NCBI GenBank assembly: GCA_039812545.1 | Contig: JBDIAR010000070.1 | Location: 1-16,715 of the forward strand | Reading direction: 5' to 3' | DNA: 16,715 bases | Origin: JBDIAR01 sp039812545 | Lineage (GTDB): Bacteria > Actinomycetota > Actinomycetes > Actinomycetales > Dermatophilaceae | The notes under the pieces: model-generated | What the model saw: only the letters and a program-made list of their open reading frames with translations | Database searches by the model: none | Told to the model about the DNA's origin: nothing | Shown here: in pieces, positions 1 through 6,947 of the stretch | Position numbering within the stretch: position 1 is the first letter of the stretch | Layout of the letters: each line of letters starts with the position of its first letter | Made by a program: the position numbers and the translations under genes

Positions 1-726
1 GCCGCCTGGTACCTCGTCTTCGCCGCGCCGCTCATGGTCTCGGTCCCGGAGATGCCGAGCCCGGCACAGCCCCGCCGCGTCGGCCTGATCGCCTCCTACC
101 GGCTGCTCATCGCCGACCTGCGCACGCTCTGGCGTACCGATCGCAACGCCGTGTACTTCCTGCTCTCTAGTGCACTGTCCGCGATGGTCTCGCCGCAATC
201 TTCACAATCGGCGCGGTCATCGCCGTCAGTGTGTACGGGCTGACCAAGGCAGACGTGCTGATCTTCGGCGTGGCCGCCAACGTGGTCGCCGCCATCGGGG
301 CGGTCGCCGCCGGGGTGTTCGACGATCGCCTCGGCCCCAAGCGGGTCATCCTGGTCTCGCTCGTCGGCCTGATCGCCAGCGGGATCGTTTTGGTGTTCCT
401 GTCCGGGCAGCGCGCGTTCTGGATCTTCGGGCTGGCGCTGTGCCAGTTCGTCGGCCCGGCCCAGTCGGCCTCGCGCAGCTTCCTGATCCGGGTGGCGCCG
501 GTCGGTCACGAGGGTCAGATGTTCGGGCTCTACACCACCACCGGACGGGTCGTGTCCTTCCTCGCGCCGATGCTCTTCTCCCTCTTCGCCAAGCTGTGGG
601 GAAGCGAGGTTCGGCATCATCGGCATCGTGCTCACCCTCGCGCTCGGGCTGGCCGCCCTACTGCCCGTTCGCAGTCCGCTGGACCGGGCCGTCGTGCCGC
701 TGCCGTTGCGCTCGGCCGGTCAATGA
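1..726 (+). pseudogene. UMF1/Atg22-like MFS transporter, C-terminal part, with two frameshifts
   Basis: This is the 3' part of a major-facilitator permease; the 5' end lies before the window. Translation must change frame twice. Frame 1 is open to about 178 (ending FLLSSAL), frame 3 runs from 180 to about 602 (RDGLAAIFTIGAVIAVSVYGL... through FGLYTTTGRVVSFLAP), then frame 1 again from 607 (RFGIIGIVLTLALGL) to a TGA at 724-726. The joined product has about six hydrophobic segments and the UMF1-type FGLY...GR..SFLAP signature. The first break fits loss of one T (CTGTTCCGC read as CTGTCCGC, restoring ALFRDG); the second fits one extra A in GGAAGC (restoring LWGARFG). The substrate of this family is uncertain. 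The two breaks cancel, and codon bias stays coding-like throughout, so this is either a young pseudogene or a sequencing/assembly error. It ends 12 bp from the convergent esterase gene. Confidence 0.75.
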
Positions 727-738
727 TCCGGCGCTCGG

Positions 739-1857
739 TCACTCGCCGGGACGCCCCGGCGTCCAACCGCCAGGGGCCAGTCGGATCTGTGTGTCACCCA
801 CGATCCGCTGTGGCGTGAGCAGCGGTATGCCGTCCGCTGCGGTCGCGCGCGCGCCGTCGCGGGTGCGCAGGATTACCCCGTCCAACCCGGTCCCCCACGG
901 CAGGGCGAACTCGATCTCGTCGGCCTCGGCGGGGATCGGCAGCCAGGAGTATTCGAGCGCGCCGGACTCTCCGCTGGAGCGGTCGATGACGACGCGCACC
1001 CGGCATACCGGCTCGGCGTCGACGATCTCGTCCGGCGCCAGACCCGGGCGCACGACGCTGTCCACCCCGCCGTGCGCGGCCGTTCGGTCGACGTGCGCCT
1101 CGAAGGCGTCGTCCCCGCGTCGCTGAACCGCCGGCCGATGCTCGACCCGCGAACGCTCCGGCCACGCGGCTCCGAATAGGAAGGCCAGAACCCCCGGGAG
1201 CCTTGCCGCCCAAGCGAGTTCATTGTGGCGACCGCCGTGGTCAACCCGCCAGCGCACGTTGTCGTCGGGGCGGTAGCCGAGCCGGTCGATGAGGTCGTCG
1301 CGCAGCCGTTGGGCTTGGGCGACGGTCAGTTTGGCCTCGCTGTCCCCCATGTCGAGCCAAACCCGTTGCGGGCCGGCGACATCGAAGGATTCGCGTACCG
1401 GCGCCTCGGCACCCGTCGCGAGGCCGAGGGCCTCCAGATAGGGCGAGAGGATCCCGCAGCCACCCCAGACGTCCGGCCGCCGGAACGCCAGGTGATAGGA
1501 GACCAAGCCACCCATCGACGAACCGATCACGACATTGTCAGCGGGGGCGGCCGATCCCCCGAGGGTTTCGATCACCCAGGGGCGGACCTCCTCGACCAGG
1601 AAGCTCTCGTATGCCGGCCCGAGGATGCGTTGCTCCGCAACGGGATTCAGCGGGAAGGCCGGGGTATGCGAGAACTCCGCGGTGCGATCGGCGCCGCCGT
1701 TCTGGGGGGCCACCGCGATGACCGGCGGGATGACGCCCCGGTCGATCAGCTCGTCCAAGGTGGCGTCCGCGCGCCAGGTATGCGGGACGAGCAGGGCACC
1801 GTCCACCGGTTCGGGCCGCTCGCCGAAGACATTCTGTCGGTCGTGGAACCAGACCAC
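739..1857 (-). CDS. Fes/esterase D-like alpha/beta hydrolase with extra C-terminal domain; 5' end uncertain
   Basis: This is a putative serine esterase of the esterase D / enterochelin-esterase-like (PF00756) superfamily. From the first available start (GTG at 1857) it shows WFHDRQNVF (usual HDGQNxF), the nucleophile elbow GSSMGG (Ser within GxSxG), a later acidic segment LDMGDSEA and a histidine in DHGGRHNE. After the hydrolase core ends (VLAFLFG), about 125 further residues form a beta-rich-looking tail (RVRVVIDRSSG...EYSWLPIPAEADEIEFALPWG) that I do not recognise. The frame stays open upstream to the stop at 1981-1983, and those residues (VRRVHVHLPAGYDARRRYPV) are typical of the start of the hydrolase fold. 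However, no ATG, GTG or TTG lies in frame there, so the 5' end is shifted, decayed or uses a non-canonical start. It is the last gene of the minus-strand cluster. The substrate is unknown. Confidence 0.72.
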   Translation of the reverse strand: MVWFHDRQNVFGERPEPVDGALLVPHTWRADATLDELIDRGVIPPVIAVAPQNGGADRTAEFSHTPAFPLNPVAEQRILGPAYESFLVEEVRPWVIETLGGSAAPADNVVIGSSMGGLVSYHLAFRRPDVWGGCGILSPYLEALGLATGAEAPVRESFDVAGPQRVWLDMGDSEAKLTVAQAQRLRDDLIDRLGYRPDDNVRWRVDHGGRHNELAWAARLPGVLAFLFGAAWPERSRVEHRPAVQRRGDDAFEAHVDRTAAHGGVDSVVRPGLAPDEIVDAEPVCRVRVVIDRSSGESGALEYSWLPIPAEADEIEFALPWGTGLDGVILRTRDGARATAADGIPLLTPQRIVGDTQIRLAPGGWTPGRPGE

Positions 1858-1960
1858 CGGGTAACGGCGTCTCGCGTCGTACCCAGCGGGGAGATGGACG
1901 TGGACCCGCCGGACCCCCGCCGCCAGGTGGACGGTCGGCAGTCGACGGTGTACGTCCGCG

Positions 1961-1987
1961 ACCGGTCGTTCACCGGTCGTTCACCGG
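1961..1987. repeat. 11-bp tandem duplication at the esterase 5' end
   Basis: ACCGGTCGTTC occurs twice in direct succession (1961-1971 and 1972-1982), followed by a partial third copy, ACCGG. The duplication covers the stop codon of the small membrane-protein gene and the start region of the esterase. On the minus strand it creates two GTGAAC candidates. The distal one (1984-1982) overlaps the upstream TGA in the GTGA style seen elsewhere here, but it reads only four codons before a stop. Confidence 0.9.
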
Positions 1988-2403
1988 CCGGCGAGGTAGT
2001 GCTCCATGGCCCGGGCTCGCTCGTTGCGGCGGAAGGCCGCCCACATCGCCCACAGCGCGCACGCCGGGAACGGGAACAGCGTGGCGTGCCCGAGCGTCAC
2101 GACGGCCAGCAGGATCGTGACGAAACCGGTCACGAGCGCGCCGAAGAACGTCGAGTACAGCATCCCGATCGGGCCGAGGAGGAGTCCGAGCAGGCCGGCG
2201 AGCAGGACGGACTTGCGACCGAGATACACCTGCTGGGTCGGCCCGAAGAGACGCTGGATGGACGGACCGGCATACGGGTGGGCACCGGCCGACCGATCCG
2301 CGGACGAGGCGTACGCGGTGTACGACGGTCCGGTCGACGACGAGATGATCTCGCCCTCGATGACCGGCAGGTCGGTCGACTGGGGGCGGGTCGGGGTACT
2401 CAT
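1981..2403 (-). CDS. Small membrane protein of unknown function
   Basis: This is a 140-residue protein. A hydrophilic, Ser/Thr/Pro-rich N-terminus (about residues 1-60) is followed by a basic turn (YLGRKS) and two or three hydrophobic segments (LLAGLLGLLLGPIGMLYS, ALVTGFVTILLAVVTLG, LFPFPACALWAMWAAF), then a charged C-terminus (FRRNERARAMEHYLAGR). The Lys-LLG-GPxGxLY pattern resembles small TM2-like proteins of unknown role; I assign no function. The ATG at 2403 is preceded by a reasonable ribosome site (AGGAAA, about 7 nt upstream). It lies 78 bp downstream of the TrmH-like gene and directly upstream of the esterase frame, so it is probably co-transcribed with both. Confidence 0.8.
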   Translation of the reverse strand: MSTPTRPQSTDLPVIEGEIISSSTGPSYTAYASSADRSAGAHPYAGPSIQRLFGPTQQVYLGRKSVLLAGLLGLLLGPIGMLYSTFFGALVTGFVTILLAVVTLGHATLFPFPACALWAMWAAFRRNERARAMEHYLAGR

Positions 2404-2481
2404 GGCTGCTTTCCTGATCGTTGGCGCGACTGGCTGGTCACCACTGAAAACGTCGCCGGGCGCCGCGATGTTCCGGGGCGC

Positions 2482-3099
2482 TCAGGACGGGTCGCCGGCC
2501 CAACGGATCGCCCAGGCATACATGGCGATGGCGGCGGCGGCCCCGGCATTCATCGATCGGGTCGAGCCGTACTGGGTGATGTGCAAGATGGCGGAGCACA
2601 GTGCCTGGACCTGCTCGCTCAGCCCGGGGCCCTCGGCGCCGAAGACCAGCAGCGCCGCCCTGGGCAGCGGATAGGACTCCAGCGCAACCGAACCGGGCAG
2701 ATTGTCGATGCCGAAGACCGGAAGGTCCCGCTCCGCCGCCCACTGCCCGAGATGTTGGGCGTCCGGGTGGTGGACCTCGTGTTGGTACCGGTCGGTCACC
2801 ATCGCACCACGGCGGTTCCAGCGGCGGCGACCGACGATGTGGAACGCGGCGACGTTGAAGGCATTGGCCGTTCGCACGATCGAGCCGATGTTGAAATCGT
2901 GTTCCCAGTTCTCGATCGCGATGTGCAGCCCGTGTCGGGACCGGTCCAGGTCCGCCACGATCGCCTCGTGCCGCCAGTAGCGGTACCGGTCGACGACATT
3001 GCGCCGATCGCCGAGCCGCAACAACTCCGGGTCCAGCCACGGGTCGTCCGGGAGGTTCTCCGGCCCGCCCGGCCACGCCCCGACACCGACTTCGTTCAC
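2482..3099 (-). CDS. TrmH/SpoU-family RNA 2'-O-methyltransferase
   Basis: This is an S-adenosylmethionine-dependent ribose 2'-O-methyltransferase of the SPOUT (trefoil-knot) class, acting on tRNA or rRNA. The 205-residue product has SpoU motif 1 (N70-IGSIVRTA), motif 2 (FGAEGPGLS, residues 153-161) and motif 3 (RSMNAGAAAAIAMY, residues 181-194). Motif 3 reads SMNAG where most relatives have SLNVS. The chosen GTG at 3099 overlaps the TGA of the preceding patatin gene (GTGA, 4-nt overlap), which implies translational coupling. A longer frame extends upstream to 3336, but it lies inside the patatin gene and gives a low-complexity Arg/Pro shadow sequence. The residue methylated cannot be told from sequence; 205 residues without a clear extra RNA-binding domain fits a TrmH-like tRNA enzyme. 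Confidence 0.88.
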   Translation of the reverse strand: MNEVGVGAWPGGPENLPDDPWLDPELLRLGDRRNVVDRYRYWRHEAIVADLDRSRHGLHIAIENWEHDFNIGSIVRTANAFNVAAFHIVGRRRWNRRGAMVTDRYQHEVHHPDAQHLGQWAAERDLPVFGIDNLPGSVALESYPLPRAALLVFGAEGPGLSEQVQALCSAILHITQYGSTRSMNAGAAAAIAMYAWAIRWAGDPS

Positions 3100-3992
3100 A
3101 CCCAGACCTCGCGCACCCGCGCGGCGGCCGTCCGGCCCTGATCGCGGCCGAGGGCGAGCAACCGCGGGATGCGCGACACGTCGAGGATCTTGTAGCCCAG
3201 GGCTCGCGCGCTGTCGTGGTCCGGGGAGACCAGCACCGTGCGGACGTCGGTGCCGAGGACGTCGATCTCGTCCTGGACGCTGTGCCGGTGGATCCGGCGC
3301 GGCAGGAAGGGTGCGATCACGACGACGATGTCGCATCCCTGCGCGAGGTCGGCGTTGACCGAGGAGTAGACCGCCCCGTCGAGGTACAGCCGACCCTCGA
3401 TCTCCACCGGCGGGAACGCCGTCGGGAACGCCGACGAGGCGGCGATCGCGGTGGTCAGCGGCACCCGGCTGGACCGGGTGAAGATCCGGCGCTCACCGGT
3501 CTTGGCGGCCACGGCGACCACCCGGAAGTCCCCGGGCGGCCACTCATCGTGGCCCACGGCGCGCGCGATCCGGGCCTGTTGGGCGCCCCCGTCGTGGTCC
3601 CGCGAGCTCAGCAACCCGATGACCCGACGGGCCCGATCCGCGGACCGGATCGCCACGCGGGGCGCCACCAGGCGCGCGATATTGCGCAGGCCGAAGTCGC
3701 CGTAGTCCTCGTGGCGGAAGGTGAGTTGTTCGGCATACAGGTCCGCCGGGCTCATGCCCCGCCGAAGTCGCTCGCCGATGATCGCCCCGGCGCTCGTGCC
3801 GACGAGGACATCCGGCGCGGACACGTCGACACCGGCGTCGGCCAGACCGGCCAGCACACCGACCTCCCACGCCATGCCGGTCATCCCACCGCCGCCGAGC
3901 ACCAGCCCGCGCCGGGTCGGCTTGGTCGCCTCGGTGCCCTCGGCCGGCGAGTCGGAGGATGGGGGGCCATCGGTTCCGCCGGCATACATCAC
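3096..3992 (-). CDS. Patatin-like phospholipase family protein
   Basis: This is a lipid acyl hydrolase using a Ser-Asp dyad. In the 298-residue product the oxyanion-hole loop GGGGMTG is at 33-39, the nucleophile is Ser67 in GTSAG, and the catalytic Asp205 is in LDGAVYSSVNADLA (the DGA motif), preceded by SAFPTAFPPVEIEG. All key residues are present, so it should be active; no signal peptide or membrane segment is visible, suggesting a cytoplasmic protein. The start is GTG at 3992 or ATG at 3989; a GATAAT box ends 5 or 8 nt upstream of these respectively, and the ATG distance fits a leaderless message. It is the first gene of the minus-strand cluster and its stop overlaps the TrmH-like start. 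The substrate (phospholipid or other ester) is not predictable. Confidence 0.88.
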   Translation of the reverse strand: MMYAGGTDGPPSSDSPAEGTEATKPTRRGLVLGGGGMTGMAWEVGVLAGLADAGVDVSAPDVLVGTSAGAIIGERLRRGMSPADLYAEQLTFRHEDYGDFGLRNIARLVAPRVAIRSADRARRVIGLLSSRDHDGGAQQARIARAVGHDEWPPGDFRVVAVAAKTGERRIFTRSSRVPLTTAIAASSAFPTAFPPVEIEGRLYLDGAVYSSVNADLAQGCDIVVVIAPFLPRRIHRHSVQDEIDVLGTDVRTVLVSPDHDSARALGYKILDVSRIPRLLALGRDQGRTAAARVREVWV

Positions 3993-3996
3993 GATT

Positions 3997-4022
3997 CATT
4001 ATCTCCCCCGCTGATCTACCCT
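3997..4022. promoter_or_regulatory. Divergent -10 boxes between patatin and DedA genes
   Basis: Only 38 bp separate the two divergent starts. On the minus strand GATAAT (4002-3997; one mismatch to TATAAT) lies 8 nt before the ATG at 3989. On the plus strand TACCCT (4017-4022; TANNNT form) lies 8 nt before the GTG at 4031. Both distances place the transcription start at or near the start codon, as in leaderless actinobacterial genes. I see no good -35 box for either. Confidence 0.5.
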
Positions 4023-4030
4023 GGGGTCTC

Positions 4031-4765
4031 GTGACGACTTCCGCGACTGTACTGACGCTGGGATCCGCGATGCCGGCCCTCGGACCGAGCTGGATGGACC
4101 CGGCATGGCTGCTGGACCAGTACGGCGGGGCGTTCTTCTGGATCTCGTGCGCGATCGTGTTCATCGAATGCGGGCTGCTGTTCCCGATCCTGCCCGGCGA
4201 CTCCCTGCTGTTCTCCATCGGCATGTTCATCCACGCGGCCAACGCCGGTGAACACGGCGTCGACATGAATATCGGCGTCGCGTGCGTGGTGTTGTCCGTG
4301 TTCGCCTTCCTCGGCAACGTCAGCGGCTACGAGATCGGGCGGGCCATCGGGCCGCGGATCTACGAGCGCAACGGCCGGTTCACGAGGCGGGAGTATTTCG
4401 ACAAGACCGAGGAGTTCTTCGCCCGGCACGGCGCGAAGGCCCTCGTGATCGGCCGGTTCGTCCCGATCGTGCGGACCTTCATCACCGTCGTGGCGGGCGT
4501 GGGCAAGATGAACCGTCGGCACTTCTTCACCTGGTCCGCCGTCGGAGCGGTCGCCTGGGCGACCGGGGTCACCTTGCTCGGGTATCTGCTCGGCGGAATC
4601 TCGTTCCTGCAGAAGAACATCGAGTTCATGCTCGTCGCCATCATCGTCGTCTCCGTCCTGCCGATGGTCTGGCACTGGTGGAAGCGCCGGCGGGAAGCGG
4701 TGGAGCTTGTCGAGGACATCACGCACGCGGTGGTCGAGGACGAGGCGGGGCCCGCTCCGCGGTGA
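4031..4765 (+). CDS. DedA family integral membrane protein (SNARE-associated domain)
   Basis: This is a polytopic inner-membrane protein of the DedA superfamily; some members are known to flip undecaprenyl phosphate for envelope polymer synthesis, others affect membrane potential and drug resistance. From GTG 4031 it is 244 residues, with a long hydrophobic segment and the FIECGLLFPILPGDSLL re-entrant motif at about 45-60, EIGRAIG at 101-107, and the diagnostic GRFVPIVRTFITVVAGVGKM at about 141-160 with its conserved arginines. C-terminal membrane helices precede a charged tail (WWKRRREAVELVEDI). An internal ATG at 4070 is an alternative start. GTG 4031 is favoured by TACCCT 8 nt upstream (leaderless geometry). 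Its stop overlaps the next gene's GTG by 4 nt. Confidence 0.9.
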   Translation: MTTSATVLTLGSAMPALGPSWMDPAWLLDQYGGAFFWISCAIVFIECGLLFPILPGDSLLFSIGMFIHAANAGEHGVDMNIGVACVVLSVFAFLGNVSGYEIGRAIGPRIYERNGRFTRREYFDKTEEFFARHGAKALVIGRFVPIVRTFITVVAGVGKMNRRHFFTWSAVGAVAWATGVTLLGYLLGGISFLQKNIEFMLVAIIVVSVLPMVWHWWKRRREAVELVEDITHAVVEDEAGPAPR

Positions 4766-5508
4766 CGCGCCGCCGTGCGGCCCTGCTGGACGACCTGACG
4801 GCCCGCATCTCCGCCCCGGGTCCGGGGCGGATCGCCCTCGTGGCCGTCGACGGCGTGGACGGTTCGGGCAAGACGATGTTCGCCGATGCCTGGGCGGTGC
4901 GGATCCGGAGATCCGGTATGCCGTGTGCTCGGATCCGCCGGGACCGTTACCTCGCGCCGCGCGCGGTCCGGCATGCGCGTGGGCGCCACGACCCCGAGGG
5001 GTTCTGGCTGGACTCTTACGACGACGCGGCCTTTCGTCGGGAGGTGCTCGAAGCCCTGCGACCGGGCGACGGCTCGCCGCCGCGGTACCGGCCCGGGGTC
5101 TACGACGGGATCACCGAGGCGCCCCGGATGGCGGCCCGACGGACCGCACCGATGGGGCCCCGGGGCGGCATCGTGGTCGTCGATGGGCTCTTCCTGCACC
5201 GCGACGACCTGCATACGGCCTGGGATTTCTCGGTCTGGTTGGCGGTGCCGTTCGAGGTCAGCTTCGCCCGGATGGCGACCAGGGACGGTTGCCCGGCCGA
5301 CCCGGACGACCCCGCCAATGCGAGGTACGTCGGCGGACAGCGGCGCTACTTCGCGGCGGCCCGCCCGTGGGCACGGGCCACGGTGGTGGTGGACAACACC
5401 GACCCGGGGACGCCCGCGTTGTCCGGTGACGGGGTCAGGCCCGGGGATCGTCCGGCAGGTCCAGGCTGGAGCGCTCGGGGAACTGAATCGGCTGACCGCC
5501 GGAGCTGA
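4762..5508 (+). CDS. Uridine-kinase-like P-loop NTPase
   Basis: This is a nucleoside/sugar-kinase-like P-loop protein, 248 residues from a GTG that overlaps the DedA stop (GTGA). Walker A is GVDGSGKT (31-38), followed by RRDRYLAPRAVRHARG.HDPEGFWLDSYD, a substrate-lid pattern seen in actinobacterial uridine-kinase-like proteins, then VVVDGLFLHRDDL..WDFSVWL (Walker B-like), the RYVGGQRRYF segment and VVDNTDP near the C-terminus. The real substrate of this subfamily is not established; uridine is only the homology label. Coupling to DedA suggests co-expression with an envelope function, but this is inference. The last 74 bp overlap the convergent lemA gene, and the tail after VDNTDPG (about 35 Gly/Arg-rich residues) looks non-conserved, so the native stop may once have been closer to 5430. 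Confidence 0.8.
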   Translation: MTRRRAALLDDLTARISAPGPGRIALVAVDGVDGSGKTMFADAWAVRIRRSGMPCARIRRDRYLAPRAVRHARGRHDPEGFWLDSYDDAAFRREVLEALRPGDGSPPRYRPGVYDGITEAPRMAARRTAPMGPRGGIVVVDGLFLHRDDLHTAWDFSVWLAVPFEVSFARMATRDGCPADPDDPANARYVGGQRRYFAAARPWARATVVVDNTDPGTPALSGDGVRPGDRPAGPGWSARGTESADRRS

Positions 5509-6211
5509 GCGGCTCGTCGCGGCCGATCGGCTGCTGGACCGCCGGAGCCGACGGCGTGGTCGGGGTGACGGTGGGTGCGGGCGACTCGGGAATCGAGGAC
5601 ACCGCCGGCGGGGCGGCAGGCGCCGCGGGCGTCGCCGGCGCCGCCGGGGGTCGGTTGCCGAAATCGACCTGCACGGGTTCGCGCTGACCGTCGGCGATCT
5701 CGAAGTACTCGGCCTGCTTGATGCCGAACCGGGTGGCCAGCAGGCTCGTCGGAACCGACTCGACCTTGGTGTTGAGTTCGCGGACATTGGCGTTGTAGTA
5801 GCGCCGTGCCGAAGCGATCCGGTCCTCCGTGGAGGTGAGTTCGGCCTGCAGTTGCTGGAAGTTGGCGTTGGCCTTCAGGTCCGGGTATGCCTCGGAGACG
5901 GCGATGAGGCGACCGAGGGCGGCGCTCAGGGCACCTTCCGCAGCGGCGGCCTGGGCGGGTGACTGCGCGCCCGACATGGCCGCCCCCCGGGCTCGGATCA
6001 CCGCGTCGAGCGTGTCCCGCTCGTGCGTGGCATACCCCTTGACGGTCTCGACGAGGTTGGGGATCAGGTCGTGGCGACGCTTGAGCTCGACGTCGATCTG
6101 GCGCCAGGATTCCTGCACGAGGTTGCGCTGGCGGATCAGGCCGTTGTACATCGCGACGCCCCAGGCGCCGATGACGACGACAAGGCCGACGATGATAAGG
6201 GTGGGGATCAT
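5435..6211 (-). CDS. lemA: LemA family protein with Pro/Ala-rich tail
   Basis: This is a 258-residue membrane-anchored coiled helical protein of the LemA family (function unsettled; linked to envelope or proteostasis in other bacteria). One N-terminal membrane helix (residues 3-22, IPTLIIVGLVVVIGAWGVAM) is followed by the family hallmarks YNGLIRQRNLVQESWRQIDVELKRRHDLIPNLVETVKGYA, ANANFQQLQAELTSTEDRIASARRYYN and NTKVESVPTSLLA. LemA proteins usually end near 185-200 residues. Here residues 187-258 add a low-complexity Ala/Pro/Thr tail ending QPIQFPERSSLDLPDDPRA. The ATG at 6211 is well supported by GGGAG 6 nt upstream; the frame remains open further upstream but overlaps pyrE as a shadow. Its 3' end overlaps the convergent kinase gene by 74 bp. 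Confidence 0.92.
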   Translation of the reverse strand: MIPTLIIVGLVVVIGAWGVAMYNGLIRQRNLVQESWRQIDVELKRRHDLIPNLVETVKGYATHERDTLDAVIRARGAAMSGAQSPAQAAAAEGALSAALGRLIAVSEAYPDLKANANFQQLQAELTSTEDRIASARRYYNANVRELNTKVESVPTSLLATRFGIKQAEYFEIADGQREPVQVDFGNRPPAAPATPAAPAAPPAVSSIPESPAPTVTPTTPSAPAVQQPIGRDEPLSSGGQPIQFPERSSLDLPDDPRA

Positions 6212-6253
6212 TCCAACTCCCGGAGGGGCTCGCGGGTCACGGACAGTCGCTCG

Positions 6254-6259
6254 ATAGTA
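6254..6259 (-). promoter_or_regulatory. Candidate -10 box for lemA
   Basis: On the minus strand TACTAT lies 42 nt before the lemA ATG, in the 157-bp gap after pyrE. It fits the TANNNT pattern and would give a leader of about 35 nt containing the GGGAG ribosome site. No convincing -35 element is visible. The rest of the gap (6260-6368) is GC-rich, without a gene or clear hairpin, so read-through from pyrE is also possible. Confidence 0.35.
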
Positions 6260-6368
6260 ACCAGAAAGGGTGGCCGTCACCCCCGAGAGTGTCCTCAAGG
6301 CCGCTCGCGAACCTCGTGACGACCGGCTCCGGCGGGGTCCGCGGCGGGTCGGCGGCGGGTCCGGCGGG

Positions 6369-6941
6369 CTAGGCCAGGCCGAGTTCGGACAGGTCGTACA
6401 CGTAGCGATACGCCAGGCCGTGGTCGGCGAAAACCCGATCGGCACCGGTATCCCGGTCCGCGATGGTCGCGACGGCCACGACCTCGCCCCCGGCCTCCCG
6501 GACCGCCGCGACCGCCTCCAACGGGGAGTTGCCCGTGGTCGTGGTGTCCTCGACGACCAGCACGCGACGGCCCGCGATCGAGGGCCCCTCGATGCGCTGC
6601 TGCAGCCCGTGCGCCTTGCCCGCCTTGCGCACCACGAAGGCATCCAGAACCCGCCCCTGCGCCGCCGCCGCATGGAGCATGGCCGTCGCCACCGGGTCGG
6701 CACCCATCGTCAGTCCGCCCACCGCGTCGAACTCGAGGTCCCGGGTGCGGGCCAGCATCACGCGCCCCACCAGCGGGGCCGCCTCGCCGTCCAGCGTGAC
6801 GCGCCGCAGGTCCACATAGAAGGAGGCGCGGCTCCCGGACGATAGAATGACCTCGCCGTGGACCACGGCCTTCTCCTTGATCAGGTCGAGGAGGCGGGCG
6901 CGCGCCGCGGTCTCGGGGTCGAGCGGTTCGGGGGAGGTCAC
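6369..6941 (-). CDS. pyrE: Orotate phosphoribosyltransferase
   Basis: PyrE catalyses orotate + PRPP to orotidine 5'-monophosphate + PPi, the fifth step of de novo pyrimidine synthesis, in the cytoplasm. The 190-residue product matches the family size. It carries the PRPP-binding motif VLVVEDTTTTGNS (127-139), the flexible catalytic loop with VVRKAGKAHG (103-112), the substrate segment SSGSRASFYVDLRR (34-47) and GGLTMGADPVATAM (75-88). The GTG at 6941 is preceded by TAGGGT with a 6-nt gap, which suggests a leaderless transcript starting at the GTG. It is divergent from the mannosyltransferase gene across a 205-bp region with two Crp-like palindromes, and lies upstream of lemA on the same strand, where no functional link is obvious. 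Confidence 0.95.
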   Translation of the reverse strand: MTSPEPLDPETAARARLLDLIKEKAVVHGEVILSSGSRASFYVDLRRVTLDGEAAPLVGRVMLARTRDLEFDAVGGLTMGADPVATAMLHAAAAQGRVLDAFVVRKAGKAHGLQQRIEGPSIAGRRVLVVEDTTTTGNSPLEAVAAVREAGGEVVAVATIADRDTGADRVFADHGLAYRYVYDLSELGLA

Positions 6942-6947
6942 CCGGCC

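Noticed and set aside
1225..3141. A 638-codon plus-strand open frame opposite the esterase, membrane protein and TrmH genes
   Set aside because: It is Arg/Gly/Asp-rich low-complexity translation with no domain, antisense to three genes with clear motifs. Such frames arise from GC-rich third positions.
3100..3336. N-terminal extension of the TrmH-like protein
   Set aside because: It lies inside the patatin gene and reads as Arg/Pro-rich noise. GTG 3099 with a GTGA overlap is the natural start.
6212..6703. Extension of the LemA frame upstream through the pyrE 3' end
   Set aside because: The LemA signal-anchor begins at ATG 6211 with a good ribosome site, and the upstream sequence is a pyrE shadow.
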